64,000 nt of DNA from Paracoccaceae bacterium (GTDB taxonomy: Bacteria; Pseudomonadota; Alphaproteobacteria; Rhodobacterales; Rhodobacteraceae), in assembly GCA_020446815.1 (NCBI GenBank), contig JAGRDY010000029.1:186001-250000 (forward strand), in the 5' to 3' direction. A program made the position numbers and the translations under genes. This document shows, one piece after another, positions 56,676 to 64,000 of this stretch. Below the pieces are notes generated by a model. The model saw only the letters and a list, made by a program, of their open reading frames with translations. It was not told where the DNA came from and ran no database searches. The number at the start of each line of letters is the position of its first letter. Positions within the stretch are counted from its first letter, which is position 1.

Positions 56676-57779
56676 ATGGCGCCGGGCACAAACAAGGGCA
56701 TCATCCAGCTCAGCGATGTCACCCGAACCTTCGGGGCGTTTTACGCGCTCAGGAAGATCAACGCCGAGATCCGCGAAGGCGAGTTCTTTTCACTTCTCGG
56801 CCCTTCGGGGTGCGGCAAGACGACATTGCTGCGTCTGATCGCAGGCTTCGACGAACCGACGTCGGGGGCGATCTCGATCGGTGGCAGGCCGATGGCCGGG
56901 ATCGCGGCAAACAAGCGCCCCACCAACATGGTCTTCCAGAGCTATGCGATATTTCCGCATCTCAATGTCGCCGAAAATGTCGGATATGGGCTCACGACGC
57001 GCAAGCTTTCCAAAGCCGAGATCGCCGCCGAGGTCGAAAAGGCGCTGGCCATGGTCGATCTGCAAGGGTTCGGCGGGCGCGCCGCGCACGAGCTTTCGGG
57101 CGGCCAGCGCCAGCGCGTCGCCCTGGCGCGCGCGCTGGTCATGCGGCCCAAGGTGGTGTTGCTCGACGAACCTCTGTCGGCGCTTGACAAGAAATTGCGC
57201 GATCAGATGCAAGTCGAGCTGCGCGCGTTGCAGCAATCCATCGGCATCACCTTCATTCTGGTGACTCATGACCAGGAAGAAGCGTTGATCATGTCGGACC
57301 GGATCGCGGTCATGTTCGAAGGTGAAATCGCGCAGATGGCGTCGCCCGAACAGCTTTACCGCCGCCCCCGGACGAAGCGCGTGGCATCCTTCATCGGTGT
57401 GATGAACTTTCTGCCGGCGACATTCGTCGCGCAGGGCGATGACGGCGTCACGGTCGACATCACCGCCCTGGGGCGGGTGACGATACGTCCGGGCATGGTT
57501 CCCGAGGTTCTGAACCCGGCCACCATCGACACGATCGGGATCCGCCCCGAGATGCTGACCATCCTGTCGAACGATGCAGAACCGGCGGAACGCTCGGCCC
57601 GGGGCAGCGTTACCGGAACCTCCTATTACGGCGACATGACCTATTACACGGTGCAACTGGCCGGCGGCGGCGATCCCGTCACCATCTCCATGCGCAATAC
57701 CGCAGGGCGCTCGGTCCTGCCGTCCGGCAGCCCGGTGACGGTGGGCTGGGGAGCCGAATCGGTCGTCCTTTTCGAATGA
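56676..57779 (+). CDS. ABC importer ATPase (set 2)
   Basis: A 367-residue PotA-type ATPase. Walker A GPSGCGKTT is at about residues 42-50, the signature LSGGQRQ at 140-146 and Walker B VLLDEP near 161-166; the TOBE domain follows (IGVMNFLPATFVAQ, TIGIRPEMLTIL). GGAGGG lies 10 bases upstream of the ATG. It ends the rightward operon; the partner binding-protein gene is convergent with it. Confidence 0.9.
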   Translation: MAPGTNKGIIQLSDVTRTFGAFYALRKINAEIREGEFFSLLGPSGCGKTTLLRLIAGFDEPTSGAISIGGRPMAGIAANKRPTNMVFQSYAIFPHLNVAENVGYGLTTRKLSKAEIAAEVEKALAMVDLQGFGGRAAHELSGGQRQRVALARALVMRPKVVLLDEPLSALDKKLRDQMQVELRALQQSIGITFILVTHDQEEALIMSDRIAVMFEGEIAQMASPEQLYRRPRTKRVASFIGVMNFLPATFVAQGDDGVTVDITALGRVTIRPGMVPEVLNPATIDTIGIRPEMLTILSNDAEPAERSARGSVTGTSYYGDMTYYTVQLAGGGDPVTISMRNTAGRSVLPSGSPVTVGWGAESVVLFE

Positions 57780-57924
57780 CCAGCCGGGTCTGGCGCGGCC
57801 ATGCTCCAGCGTATCGCAAGACCGCAACCGATACGATGCCCGGCCTTCGCGATCAGACGAAAGCCGGGCGGGTGAATCGCGCCGCCGGACTTTCGGAGAT
57901 CCGGTGGCGCGGCGACAGGCAGTC

Positions 57925-58989
57925 TCAGAAACCGGCCTTGATAAGCTCGAACTCGGCGATCATCTTTTCGCGCAACTCCGCGGGAAGCGGCGATTGCCAC
58001 AGGGTGTTCTTGCGGATGTCGTCGGTCGAATCGAGGCCTGCGGCGACCAGATCCTCCTGCGGCATCGCCGCCATCGCGGCCGCGTTGCTATGGCCATACC
58101 CCCACGCCGTCACCAGGTAGTTCGCCGTTTCCGGTTCCAGCCAGGCGTTGATGAAATCGTAGAACCTGTCCACAGACCCCGGGCCATCGGCAAGTTCGGT
58201 ATAGCCGCACACCCAGCTCGAAATGCCCTCGTCGGTATCCTTTTTGACGGCGATGGGATAGCCTTCGCTGCTCATGGTCCAGTAGGTTTCGTTCCAGGCC
58301 CAGGCCAGATAGACCTCGCCGCTTTGCATCAGCTGCGCCAGCGATGCGCCATCGGCCCAATAGGCCCGGACGTTCGGATGCACCTTGCGCAGGAAATCCG
58401 AGGCGGCGCGGAACTGTTCGTCAGTGGCGTTGGCCCAGTCCTTCACACCGGTAGCCAGGAACGCGAGCGCATAGGCGTCATCGACATTGTCGCCGATCGA
58501 CACCCGGCCCGCATGTTTGGGGTCGGCGAATGCCTGAAGCGACTGCACATCGGCCTCGCTCAGGAGGTCGGTGTTATAGGTGGTCATCGTATAACCCCAG
58601 TCGATCGGAACGAAATAATATTCGCCGTTCTTCTGGTAGGCGGGAATGTCGCGGAACGACGGTTCCAGATCGTCCCAGCGCGCGATCCGGCTGGTATCGA
58701 GCGGCCTGAGCAGCCCTGCCTCGATCCATTTCGGGATCGATTGCGAACAGGGATGCGCGGCATCGGCGCGAAACCCCGCGCGAAGCTTCTGAAACGCTTC
58801 TTCCTCATCCCCGAAGAAGGCGTAGGTCGGGCTGTCGCCGTGCTCGTCTATGTAATCGGTGAAAAAGTTCGGGTCCTCGTATCCGGCCCAGTCGAAAACC
58901 GTCAACTCGGGGTCTGCGGCAAGGGCCGCGCCGGCGGCAAAGGCTGCCGCTGCGATGGCACCTGCCGCTGTTATCGTGAAGTGTCGCAT
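57925..58989 (-). CDS. Spermidine/putrescine-type ABC importer, binding protein (set 2)
   Basis: A 354-residue periplasmic binding protein. The signal peptide MRHFTITAAGAIAAAAFAAG ends near ALAADPE; the mature start PELTVFDWAGYEDPNFFTDY is PotD-like. The frame is open to 59082, but the ATG at 58989 follows AGGGAG and gives a normal signal. It is divergent from the TMADH-like gene, sharing operator palindrome 4, and convergent with its presumed importer genes. Its binding specificity is unknown. Confidence 0.9.
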   Translation of the reverse strand: MRHFTITAAGAIAAAAFAAGAALAADPELTVFDWAGYEDPNFFTDYIDEHGDSPTYAFFGDEEEAFQKLRAGFRADAAHPCSQSIPKWIEAGLLRPLDTSRIARWDDLEPSFRDIPAYQKNGEYYFVPIDWGYTMTTYNTDLLSEADVQSLQAFADPKHAGRVSIGDNVDDAYALAFLATGVKDWANATDEQFRAASDFLRKVHPNVRAYWADGASLAQLMQSGEVYLAWAWNETYWTMSSEGYPIAVKKDTDEGISSWVCGYTELADGPGSVDRFYDFINAWLEPETANYLVTAWGYGHSNAAAMAAMPQEDLVAAGLDSTDDIRKNTLWQSPLPAELREKMIAEFELIKAGF

Positions 58990-59088
58990 GTTTTTCTCCC
59001 TGCTAGCCTGGCGCGGTCCATTCTGCGCGCACGTCCGGACCGGGTCCACGGAAAAGTTAGGCGGGAAGAGTGCTTGACTCAAGACTTA

Positions 59089-59102
59089 ATTGAGCGCTCA
59101 AA
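59089..59102. promoter_or_regulatory. Operator palindrome 4 (ATTGAGCGCTCAAA)
   Basis: Differs from palindrome 1 by one outer base. It lies between the set 2 binding-protein gene (start 58989, minus) and the TMADH-like gene (start 59132, plus), 30 bp before the latter ATG. Confidence 0.7.
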
Positions 59103-59131
59103 TAATTTTCAGGCAATATCGGCAGGTAAAG

Positions 59132-61165
59132 ATGCGTGATCCACGACATGACATATTGTTCGAGCCGTTGAGCATCGGCCCGGTCACCACCGCGAATCGT
59201 TTCTATCAGGTGCCCCACTGCTCCGGTATGGGGTGGCGGCGCCCGCAGATGCTTGCGGCGATGCGGGGCATCAAGGCCGAAGGCGGTTGGGGTGTGGTCA
59301 ACACCGAATACTGTTCGGTGCATCCGACATCGGATAACGACGCCTTCCCCTTTGCCGCCCTGTGGGATGATGGCGACATTCGCGCCCATCGGCTGATGAC
59401 GGATGCCGTCCATGAACACGGCGCCCTGGCGGGGGTCGAGTTGTGGCTTGGCGGGGGCATGGTGATGAACCTTGCCACCCGCCTGCCGCCGCTGGGCCTG
59501 CGCAACCGGCCGCAGACCGACAGCGGCGTCTTCCACCCCGGCCAGACCCGCAAGATCGATCGCGACGACATCCGCGACATCCGCCGCTGGCATCGCGATG
59601 CCGCGCGCCGCGCGGTCGACGCCGGATTCGACATCATTTATGTCTATGCGACGCATGGCTACCTGCTGTCGGAATTCCTCGACGCCGACGTCAACGATCG
59701 CACCGACGAATATGGCGGCAGCCTCGAAAACCGCGTGCGCATCGTGCGCGAATTGATCGAGGACACCCGCGAGGCGACAGGTGGCCGGATCGCCGTGGCG
59801 ACACGCTTCAGCGTCGATCTGGCCGACCCCGAGACCTACGACGCTTTCGGCCTGCTCGCAGACCTGCCCGACCTGTGGGATCTGACGGTGCCAGATTACG
59901 GGATCGAGATGGGCACGAGCCGTTTCGTCAAGGAGGCCGCCCTTGTCGACAGCATCGGGCGCGCCAAATCCCTGACCTCGAAGCCCGTCGTGGCGGTCGG
60001 GCGCTTTACCTCGCCCGACACCATGGCGCAGGCGCTCCGGGCCGGCCATCAGGACCTGATCGGGGCCGCGCGCCCGTCGATCGCGGACCCGTTCTTGCCG
60101 CGCAAGATCGAAGAGGGGCGCTATGACGACATCCGCGAATGTATCGGCTGCAACATCTGCTATGCGCACGATTCGTCGGGGGTGCCGCTGCGCTGTACGC
60201 AAAACCCGACGATGGGCGAGGAATGGCGGCTGGGCTGGCACCCCGAACGGGCCGGACGCACCGAAAAGCCCGCCAGGGTGCTGGTGGTCGGCGCCGGCCC
60301 GGCCGGGCTCGAGGCGGCGCGGGTTCTGGGCGAGCGCGGCCATGCGGTGATGCTGGCCGAGGTCGGGCGCGATCTGGGCGGCCGGGTCCGCCGCGAGGCT
60401 CGCCTGCCGGGCCTTGGCGAATGGCTCCGGGTGCGCGACTGGCGGCTCGGGCAGATCGAAAAGCTCGCCTCGGTTGAGATCTTCCGCGAAAGCCTGATGG
60501 CGGCTTCCGACATTTCCGATCTCGGGGCCGATCACATTCTGATCGCTACCGGCGCAAAATGGGCGACCGATACAATCGGCCGACACTCGGCCACCGGACT
60601 GACCCGTGAAGCGCCGGGGATGGTCGCCAGCGCCGAGACGATCCTGAACCATCAGCATGTGGACGCGGATCATGTCGTGATCTATGACGACGATCACTAT
60701 TACATGGGCACGGTCCTTGCGTTGCATCTGCGCCAGGCAGGACACCGGGTGACATTGGTCACGCCCGCCGGAAGACCCTGTGAATACGGGGTTTTCACCG
60801 GCGAAATTCACAGCTCGAATGCCGCGCTTGTCGAAGCGGGCGTCGATATCATCACCAATCGGATGATCACCGCGGTCGAGCCGGGCCGCGCCGAAATGGA
60901 ATGCGTGTTCGCGGGCCGCCGGTCGTCCCTTGACTGCGATCTGGTCATTCCGGTCTGCCGCCGCCTGCCGGTCACGACACTTTACGACGGGCTGCGCGCG
61001 CTCATGGACGGGCCCGCGGCCGCGGGGATCCGATCGGTTCGCCGGATCGGCGATGCGGAAGCCCCCGGCACGATCGCGGCGGCGGTCTATTCCGGCCACC
61101 GCGCGGCGATGGAACTGGGATGCGAGGTCGATTCGACAAGGATTTACGGGCGCCGCGACCGCTGA
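59132..61165 (+). CDS. Trimethylamine-dehydrogenase-like iron-sulfur flavoprotein
   Basis: A 677-residue Old-Yellow-Enzyme/TMADH-type protein. The start MRDPRHDILFEP aligns without gap to trimethylamine dehydrogenase, so Cys30 (YQVPHC) matches its covalent FMN cysteine and Tyr60 (NTEYCS) its substrate-cage Tyr. Tyr172 and His175 (YVYATHGY) match the catalytic Tyr/His. Cys337, Cys340, Cys343 and Cys355 (CIGCNIC, RCTQNP) should bind [4Fe-4S]; a Rossmann ADP domain follows (VLVVGAGPAGLEAARVL). The cage Trp four residues after the third cluster Cys in TMADH is Asp347 here. It likely oxidatively demethylates an amine other than TMA, releasing formaldehyde; electrons would go to ETF. Confidence 0.85.
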   Translation: MRDPRHDILFEPLSIGPVTTANRFYQVPHCSGMGWRRPQMLAAMRGIKAEGGWGVVNTEYCSVHPTSDNDAFPFAALWDDGDIRAHRLMTDAVHEHGALAGVELWLGGGMVMNLATRLPPLGLRNRPQTDSGVFHPGQTRKIDRDDIRDIRRWHRDAARRAVDAGFDIIYVYATHGYLLSEFLDADVNDRTDEYGGSLENRVRIVRELIEDTREATGGRIAVATRFSVDLADPETYDAFGLLADLPDLWDLTVPDYGIEMGTSRFVKEAALVDSIGRAKSLTSKPVVAVGRFTSPDTMAQALRAGHQDLIGAARPSIADPFLPRKIEEGRYDDIRECIGCNICYAHDSSGVPLRCTQNPTMGEEWRLGWHPERAGRTEKPARVLVVGAGPAGLEAARVLGERGHAVMLAEVGRDLGGRVRREARLPGLGEWLRVRDWRLGQIEKLASVEIFRESLMAASDISDLGADHILIATGAKWATDTIGRHSATGLTREAPGMVASAETILNHQHVDADHVVIYDDDHYYMGTVLALHLRQAGHRVTLVTPAGRPCEYGVFTGEIHSSNAALVEAGVDIITNRMITAVEPGRAEMECVFAGRRSSLDCDLVIPVCRRLPVTTLYDGLRALMDGPAAAGIRSVRRIGDAEAPGTIAAAVYSGHRAAMELGCEVDSTRIYGRRDR

Positions 61166-61508
61166 CGCCGCCTTCGACCTGGCGTTGGAAGCGGCGGCGC
61201 GGATCAAGGGAAAGTGGTGCGGGCATGGCGATATCCTCCTGAACGGGATGAATCACAACGAATCTCGGTCGGGAATTCCAGATCAGACCTTACCGCAGGG
61301 TGCTTTGTGCGTTTCGCAAAATACCTGATCCATCACGCTTCGCCAAATGCCCCCGGTGCGCCACGGGCGTGGCGGGATTTGCCCGAAACGCCATAGGTGA
61401 TCGGCTCGACGGCAATTTGCTGTCAGACCTGTCGGGCTCGATTGACCGCTCTCAGTTAGCGGCGCGCGGGCCAGACAGGTTCAGTTCGACGACGTGCGGC
61501 ATGACTTT
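61166..61508. other. Intergenic region between the TMADH-like gene and folD
   Basis: 343 bp between convergent genes. A short hairpin CGCCAC-GGGC-GTGGCG (61359-61374) lacks a T-run. It is followed by TTGCCCGAAACGCCA (61379-61393), a 15-mer that also occurs at 26437-26451 between mscL and ald. No gene is seen. Confidence 0.5.
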
Positions 61509-62399
61509 TCAGGCCGTGAGCCCTTCCGGTTCGCTCAGCCCGTTGGCACGGCAGCATGAGGTTAGCGTGTTGGCCAGAAGACAGGCGATGGTCATCGGCC
61601 CCACACCGCCGGGCACCGGAGTGATAGCGCCCGCCACTGCGGCGCAGCTGGCAAATTCCGCATCTCCAACAAGCATTTTCTTGCCACCCCGTTCAATGCG
61701 GTTGATACCGACATCGATAACGGTCGCCCCCGGTTTGACATAGTCGCCGGTGATCATTTCCGGGCGGCCGACGGCCGCCACCAGAATATCGGCGCGTTTG
61801 CAGACCTCGGGCAAATCCCTGGTGCGGCTATGGGCGATGGTCACCGTACAGCTATCGCCCAGCAACAGCTGCGCCATCGGCTTGCCAACGATATTGGAAC
61901 GACCGACAACCACGGCATCAAGCCCCGACAATGTGCCGTGGTGATCACGCAGCATCATCAGGCAACCCAGAGGCGTGCAGGGCACCATGGATTTCTGTCC
62001 GGTGCCAAGGAGCCCGACGTTGGAAATATGAAACCCGTCAACATCCTTGGCCGGGTCGATTGAATTGATGACCAGGTCGGAATTGAGGTGCTTGGGCAGC
62101 GGAAGCTGCACCAGAATGCCGTGCACCGCCGGATCGGCGTTGAGCGTGGCCACAAGCGCCAGCAGGTCGGCCTCAGACGTATCGGCGTCAAGCTTGTGTT
62201 CATAGGAATTCATCCCGGCTTCGACCGTCTGCCTGCCCTTGGAGCGGACATAGACTTCGGATGCAGGGTCTTCGCCAACCAGCACCACGGCAAGTCCGGG
62301 GACAATTCCGTGATCGGCCTTGAGGCGCGCAACATGTTCGGCCACCTGGCCACGAATCCTGGCGGCGAATGCCTTGCCGTCGATGATCTTTGCCGTCAT
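61509..62399 (-). CDS. folD: Methylene-tetrahydrofolate dehydrogenase / methenyl-THF cyclohydrolase
   Basis: A 296-residue bifunctional FolD that interconverts 5,10-methylene-, methenyl- and 10-formyl-THF. Tyr50 and Lys54 (VYVRSKGRQ) match the catalytic pair; [18 protein letters not shown] binds NADP. The ATG at 62399 has AAGGAG; the frame to 62447 overlaps the upstream chorismate mutase. It lies in a minus-strand group fhs-chorismate mutase-folD. Confidence 0.95.
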   Translation of the reverse strand: MTAKIIDGKAFAARIRGQVAEHVARLKADHGIVPGLAVVLVGEDPASEVYVRSKGRQTVEAGMNSYEHKLDADTSEADLLALVATLNADPAVHGILVQLPLPKHLNSDLVINSIDPAKDVDGFHISNVGLLGTGQKSMVPCTPLGCLMMLRDHHGTLSGLDAVVVGRSNIVGKPMAQLLLGDSCTVTIAHSRTRDLPEVCKRADILVAAVGRPEMITGDYVKPGATVIDVGINRIERGGKKMLVGDAEFASCAAVAGAITPVPGGVGPMTIACLLANTLTSCCRANGLSEPEGLTA

Positions 62400-62404
62400 T
62401 CCCC

Positions 62405-62710
62405 TCACTCCTTGCCCAGCACCGTTTCTTCGCGCGCGATCGACCAATCGATCAGGATGCGCCAGAGGGTTTCGGCCAGTTCCGGCTCCAGCCCCCTATT
62501 CTTCGCGGTGGCGCGCACCCGCGCAACCACTTCCTCCACCCGCTCATTCACCCGCGCCGGCATCCCGATGGCGGGCTTCAGTTGCGTCGCCCGGTCGATA
62601 TAGCTTGTGCGTTCGGCCAGAAGCGCCACGAGTGCTGCGTCGATCTCGTCTATCGCTGCCCGCACCTCCAGCATGCTGTCGCATTCAGGCGCGGGTTTGG
62701 ACACTGTCAT
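62405..62710 (-). CDS. Chorismate mutase (AroQ-type, short)
   Basis: A 101-residue all-alpha chorismate mutase of the AroQ class. [20 protein letters not shown] and the [13 protein letters not shown] helix carry the Arg/Lys/Glu residues of the active site, and the third helix has the [14 protein letters not shown] pattern. It converts chorismate to prephenate for Phe/Tyr synthesis, or acts as a related pyruvate lyase-type protein. Its place between folD and fhs is unusual. The start ATG at 62710 follows GGAG. Confidence 0.75.
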   Translation of the reverse strand: MTVSKPAPECDSMLEVRAAIDEIDAALVALLAERTSYIDRATQLKPAIGMPARVNERVEEVVARVRATAKNRGLEPELAETLWRILIDWSIAREETVLGKE

Positions 62711-62782
62711 CCACTTGACTCCGTCAGACAGGAATGGGCGCTTCTTATCGCGCCCATTCCCGGTCTGCAACGTGGCGTCGTG

Positions 62783-64000
62783 TCAGAACAGGCCCTCGAC
62801 ATCGCCCTTTTCATTCAACCGGATCACCTCGGCCGAAGGCTTGCGCGGCAGGCCCGGCATGGTCATGATGGAGCCGCAGATGGCAACGATGAACCCCGCG
62901 CCGGCGGAAAGCCGCACTTCGCGTATTGGAACCGAGTGGCCAGTCGGTGCGCCGCGCACGTTCGGGTCGGTGGTAAAACTGTATTGCGTCTTGGCCATGC
63001 AGACCGGCAGATTGCCGTAACCCGCTTCTTCCCAGGCCTTGAGCTGGTCACGCACGGATTTGTCCGCCAGAACCTCGTCAGCATGATAGATCCGCTTGGC
63101 AATGGTTTCGATCTTCTGGAACAGGCCCATTTCGTCCGGGTAGAGGGGCGAGAAATTTGCCGAACCGCTATCTGCAATTTCAACGACCTTGCGCGCCAGG
63201 TCTTCGGCACCCGCGCCGCCGTCGGCCCAATGCTTGCTCAGGATCGCTTCGGCACCCTGTTCGGCGACATAGGCCTTGACGGCCTGCACTTCGGCTTCGG
63301 TGTCGGAATGGAAATGGTTGATCGCGACAACGACCGGCACACCGAAGCTTTTGACATTGGCGATGTGGCGGCCAAGGTTCGGGCATCCCTTTTTCACGGC
63401 GGCAACGTTTTCCGCGCCAAGATCGGCCTTGGCCACACCGCCGTTCATCTTCATTGCCCGCACCGTTGCCACGATGACTGTCGCCGATGGTTTCAGGCCC
63501 GCCTTGCGGCATTTGATATCGAAGAATTTTTCGGCCCCGAGATCGGCCCCAAAACCAGCCTCGGTCACGACGTAGTCACCGAGTTTCAGCGCGGTCTTCG
63601 TAGCGATAACCGAATTGCAGCCATGGGCGATATTGGCGAAGGGGCCGCCATGCACGAAGGCCGGGTTGTTTTCGAGTGTCTGCACCAGGTTCGGTTGCAT
63701 CGCATCCTTCAGCAGAACCGTCATCGCGCCATCGGCCTGGATATCGCGGGCATAGACCGGCGTCTTGGCGCGGGTATAGGCCACAACAATATCGCCAAGG
63801 CGCTTTTGCAGGTCTGCAAGGTCATTGGACAGGCAAAGGATCGCCATGACTTCGGATGCCACCGTAATGTCGAAACCTGTCTGACGCGGGAAACCATTGG
63901 CCACACCACCCAGATTCACCACGATATCGCGCAAGGCCCGGTCATTCATGTCCATAACCCGCCGCCAGCTGATCCGTCGTGCGTCGATATCCAGCTCGTT
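62783..64000 (-). CDS. fhs: Formate-tetrahydrofolate ligase (C-terminal part, runs off window)
   Basis: The frame remains open to the window edge, so the N-terminal part, including the P-loop, is outside. The visible 405 residues match the C-terminal two thirds of [73 protein letters not shown] and [18 protein letters not shown]. It joins formate to THF with ATP, or runs in reverse during methyl oxidation. It precedes chorismate mutase and folD on the same strand. Confidence 0.95.
   Translation of the reverse strand, partial: NELDIDARRISWRRVMDMNDRALRDIVVNLGGVANGFPRQTGFDITVASEVMAILCLSNDLADLQKRLGDIVVAYTRAKTPVYARDIQADGAMTVLLKDAMQPNLVQTLENNPAFVHGGPFANIAHGCNSVIATKTALKLGDYVVTEAGFGADLGAEKFFDIKCRKAGLKPSATVIVATVRAMKMNGGVAKADLGAENVAAVKKGCPNLGRHIANVKSFGVPVVVAINHFHSDTEAEVQAVKAYVAEQGAEAILSKHWADGGAGAEDLARKVVEIADSGSANFSPLYPDEMGLFQKIETIAKRIYHADEVLADKSVRDQLKAWEEAGYGNLPVCMAKTQYSFTTDPNVRGAPTGHSVPIREVRLSAGAGFIVAICGSIMTMPGLPRKPSAEVIRLNEKGDVEGLF

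Overview
This window is GC-rich chromosomal DNA from an alphaproteobacterium, most likely a member of the Rhodobacteraceae/Roseobacter group. The evidence is the combination of a COQ9-type ubiquinone gene, an NDUFS4-type complex I accessory subunit, a DUF1244 protein, an uvrC next to a FolM-like reductase, a stand-alone alanine dehydrogenase with a divergent Lrp-type regulator, and densely packed genes with ATGA/GTGA/TGATG overlaps. No tRNA, rRNA, phage or CRISPR was seen.

Bases 1-38 kb are mostly core genome. In order: the 3' end of a probable pbpC; a thiolase; two metallophosphoesterases; a GMC flavoprotein dehydrogenase with a Tat-exported small subunit; a glycerol-3-phosphate regulon (glpR, divergent glpD-glpK and an iron-type alcohol dehydrogenase, with a tandem 10-bp candidate GlpR operator); a LysR regulator; an S49 peptidase; a 53-residue Cys-rich ORF; a FolM/PTR1-like reductase; uvrC; DUF1244; N-formylglutamate amidohydrolase; pyk; rpmI-rplT; nnrS; pheS-(membrane ORF)-pheT; ytoQ; mscL; ald/aldR; a lytic transglycosylase; rpsU; coq9-qor; a SpoIIAA-like protein; a ParA-like ATPase; a monooxygenase-fold protein; a 3-hydroxyisobutyrate-dehydrogenase-like enzyme; an excalibur protein; a REP-associated transposase with four REP hairpins; uvrB; and the NDUFS4 gene.

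Bases 38.4-61.2 kb form one catabolic island, the most interesting part of the window. It encodes a class III aminotransferase, a GcvT/DmdA-superfamily folate protein, two PYROXD2-like flavoproteins, a BetI-like TetR regulator, an RpiR regulator, two complete spermidine/putrescine-type ABC importers, an S58 (DmpA-type) peptidase, two MttB-family methyltransferases without an in-frame amber codon, and a trimethylamine-dehydrogenase-like flavoprotein. Four near-identical palindromes (consensus WTTGAGCGCTYAAA) lie at the start of each transcription block of the methylamine genes and are the likely operators of the local TetR protein. The gene set suggests import and stepwise N-demethylation of an N-methylated quaternary amine or betaine. 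No corrinoid protein and no ETF genes are present in the window. The substrate is not identifiable from sequence.

The last 2.5 kb (folD, a short chorismate mutase, and fhs running off the end) encode folate one-carbon enzymes that could process methyl or methylene groups released by the island, although they are also housekeeping genes.
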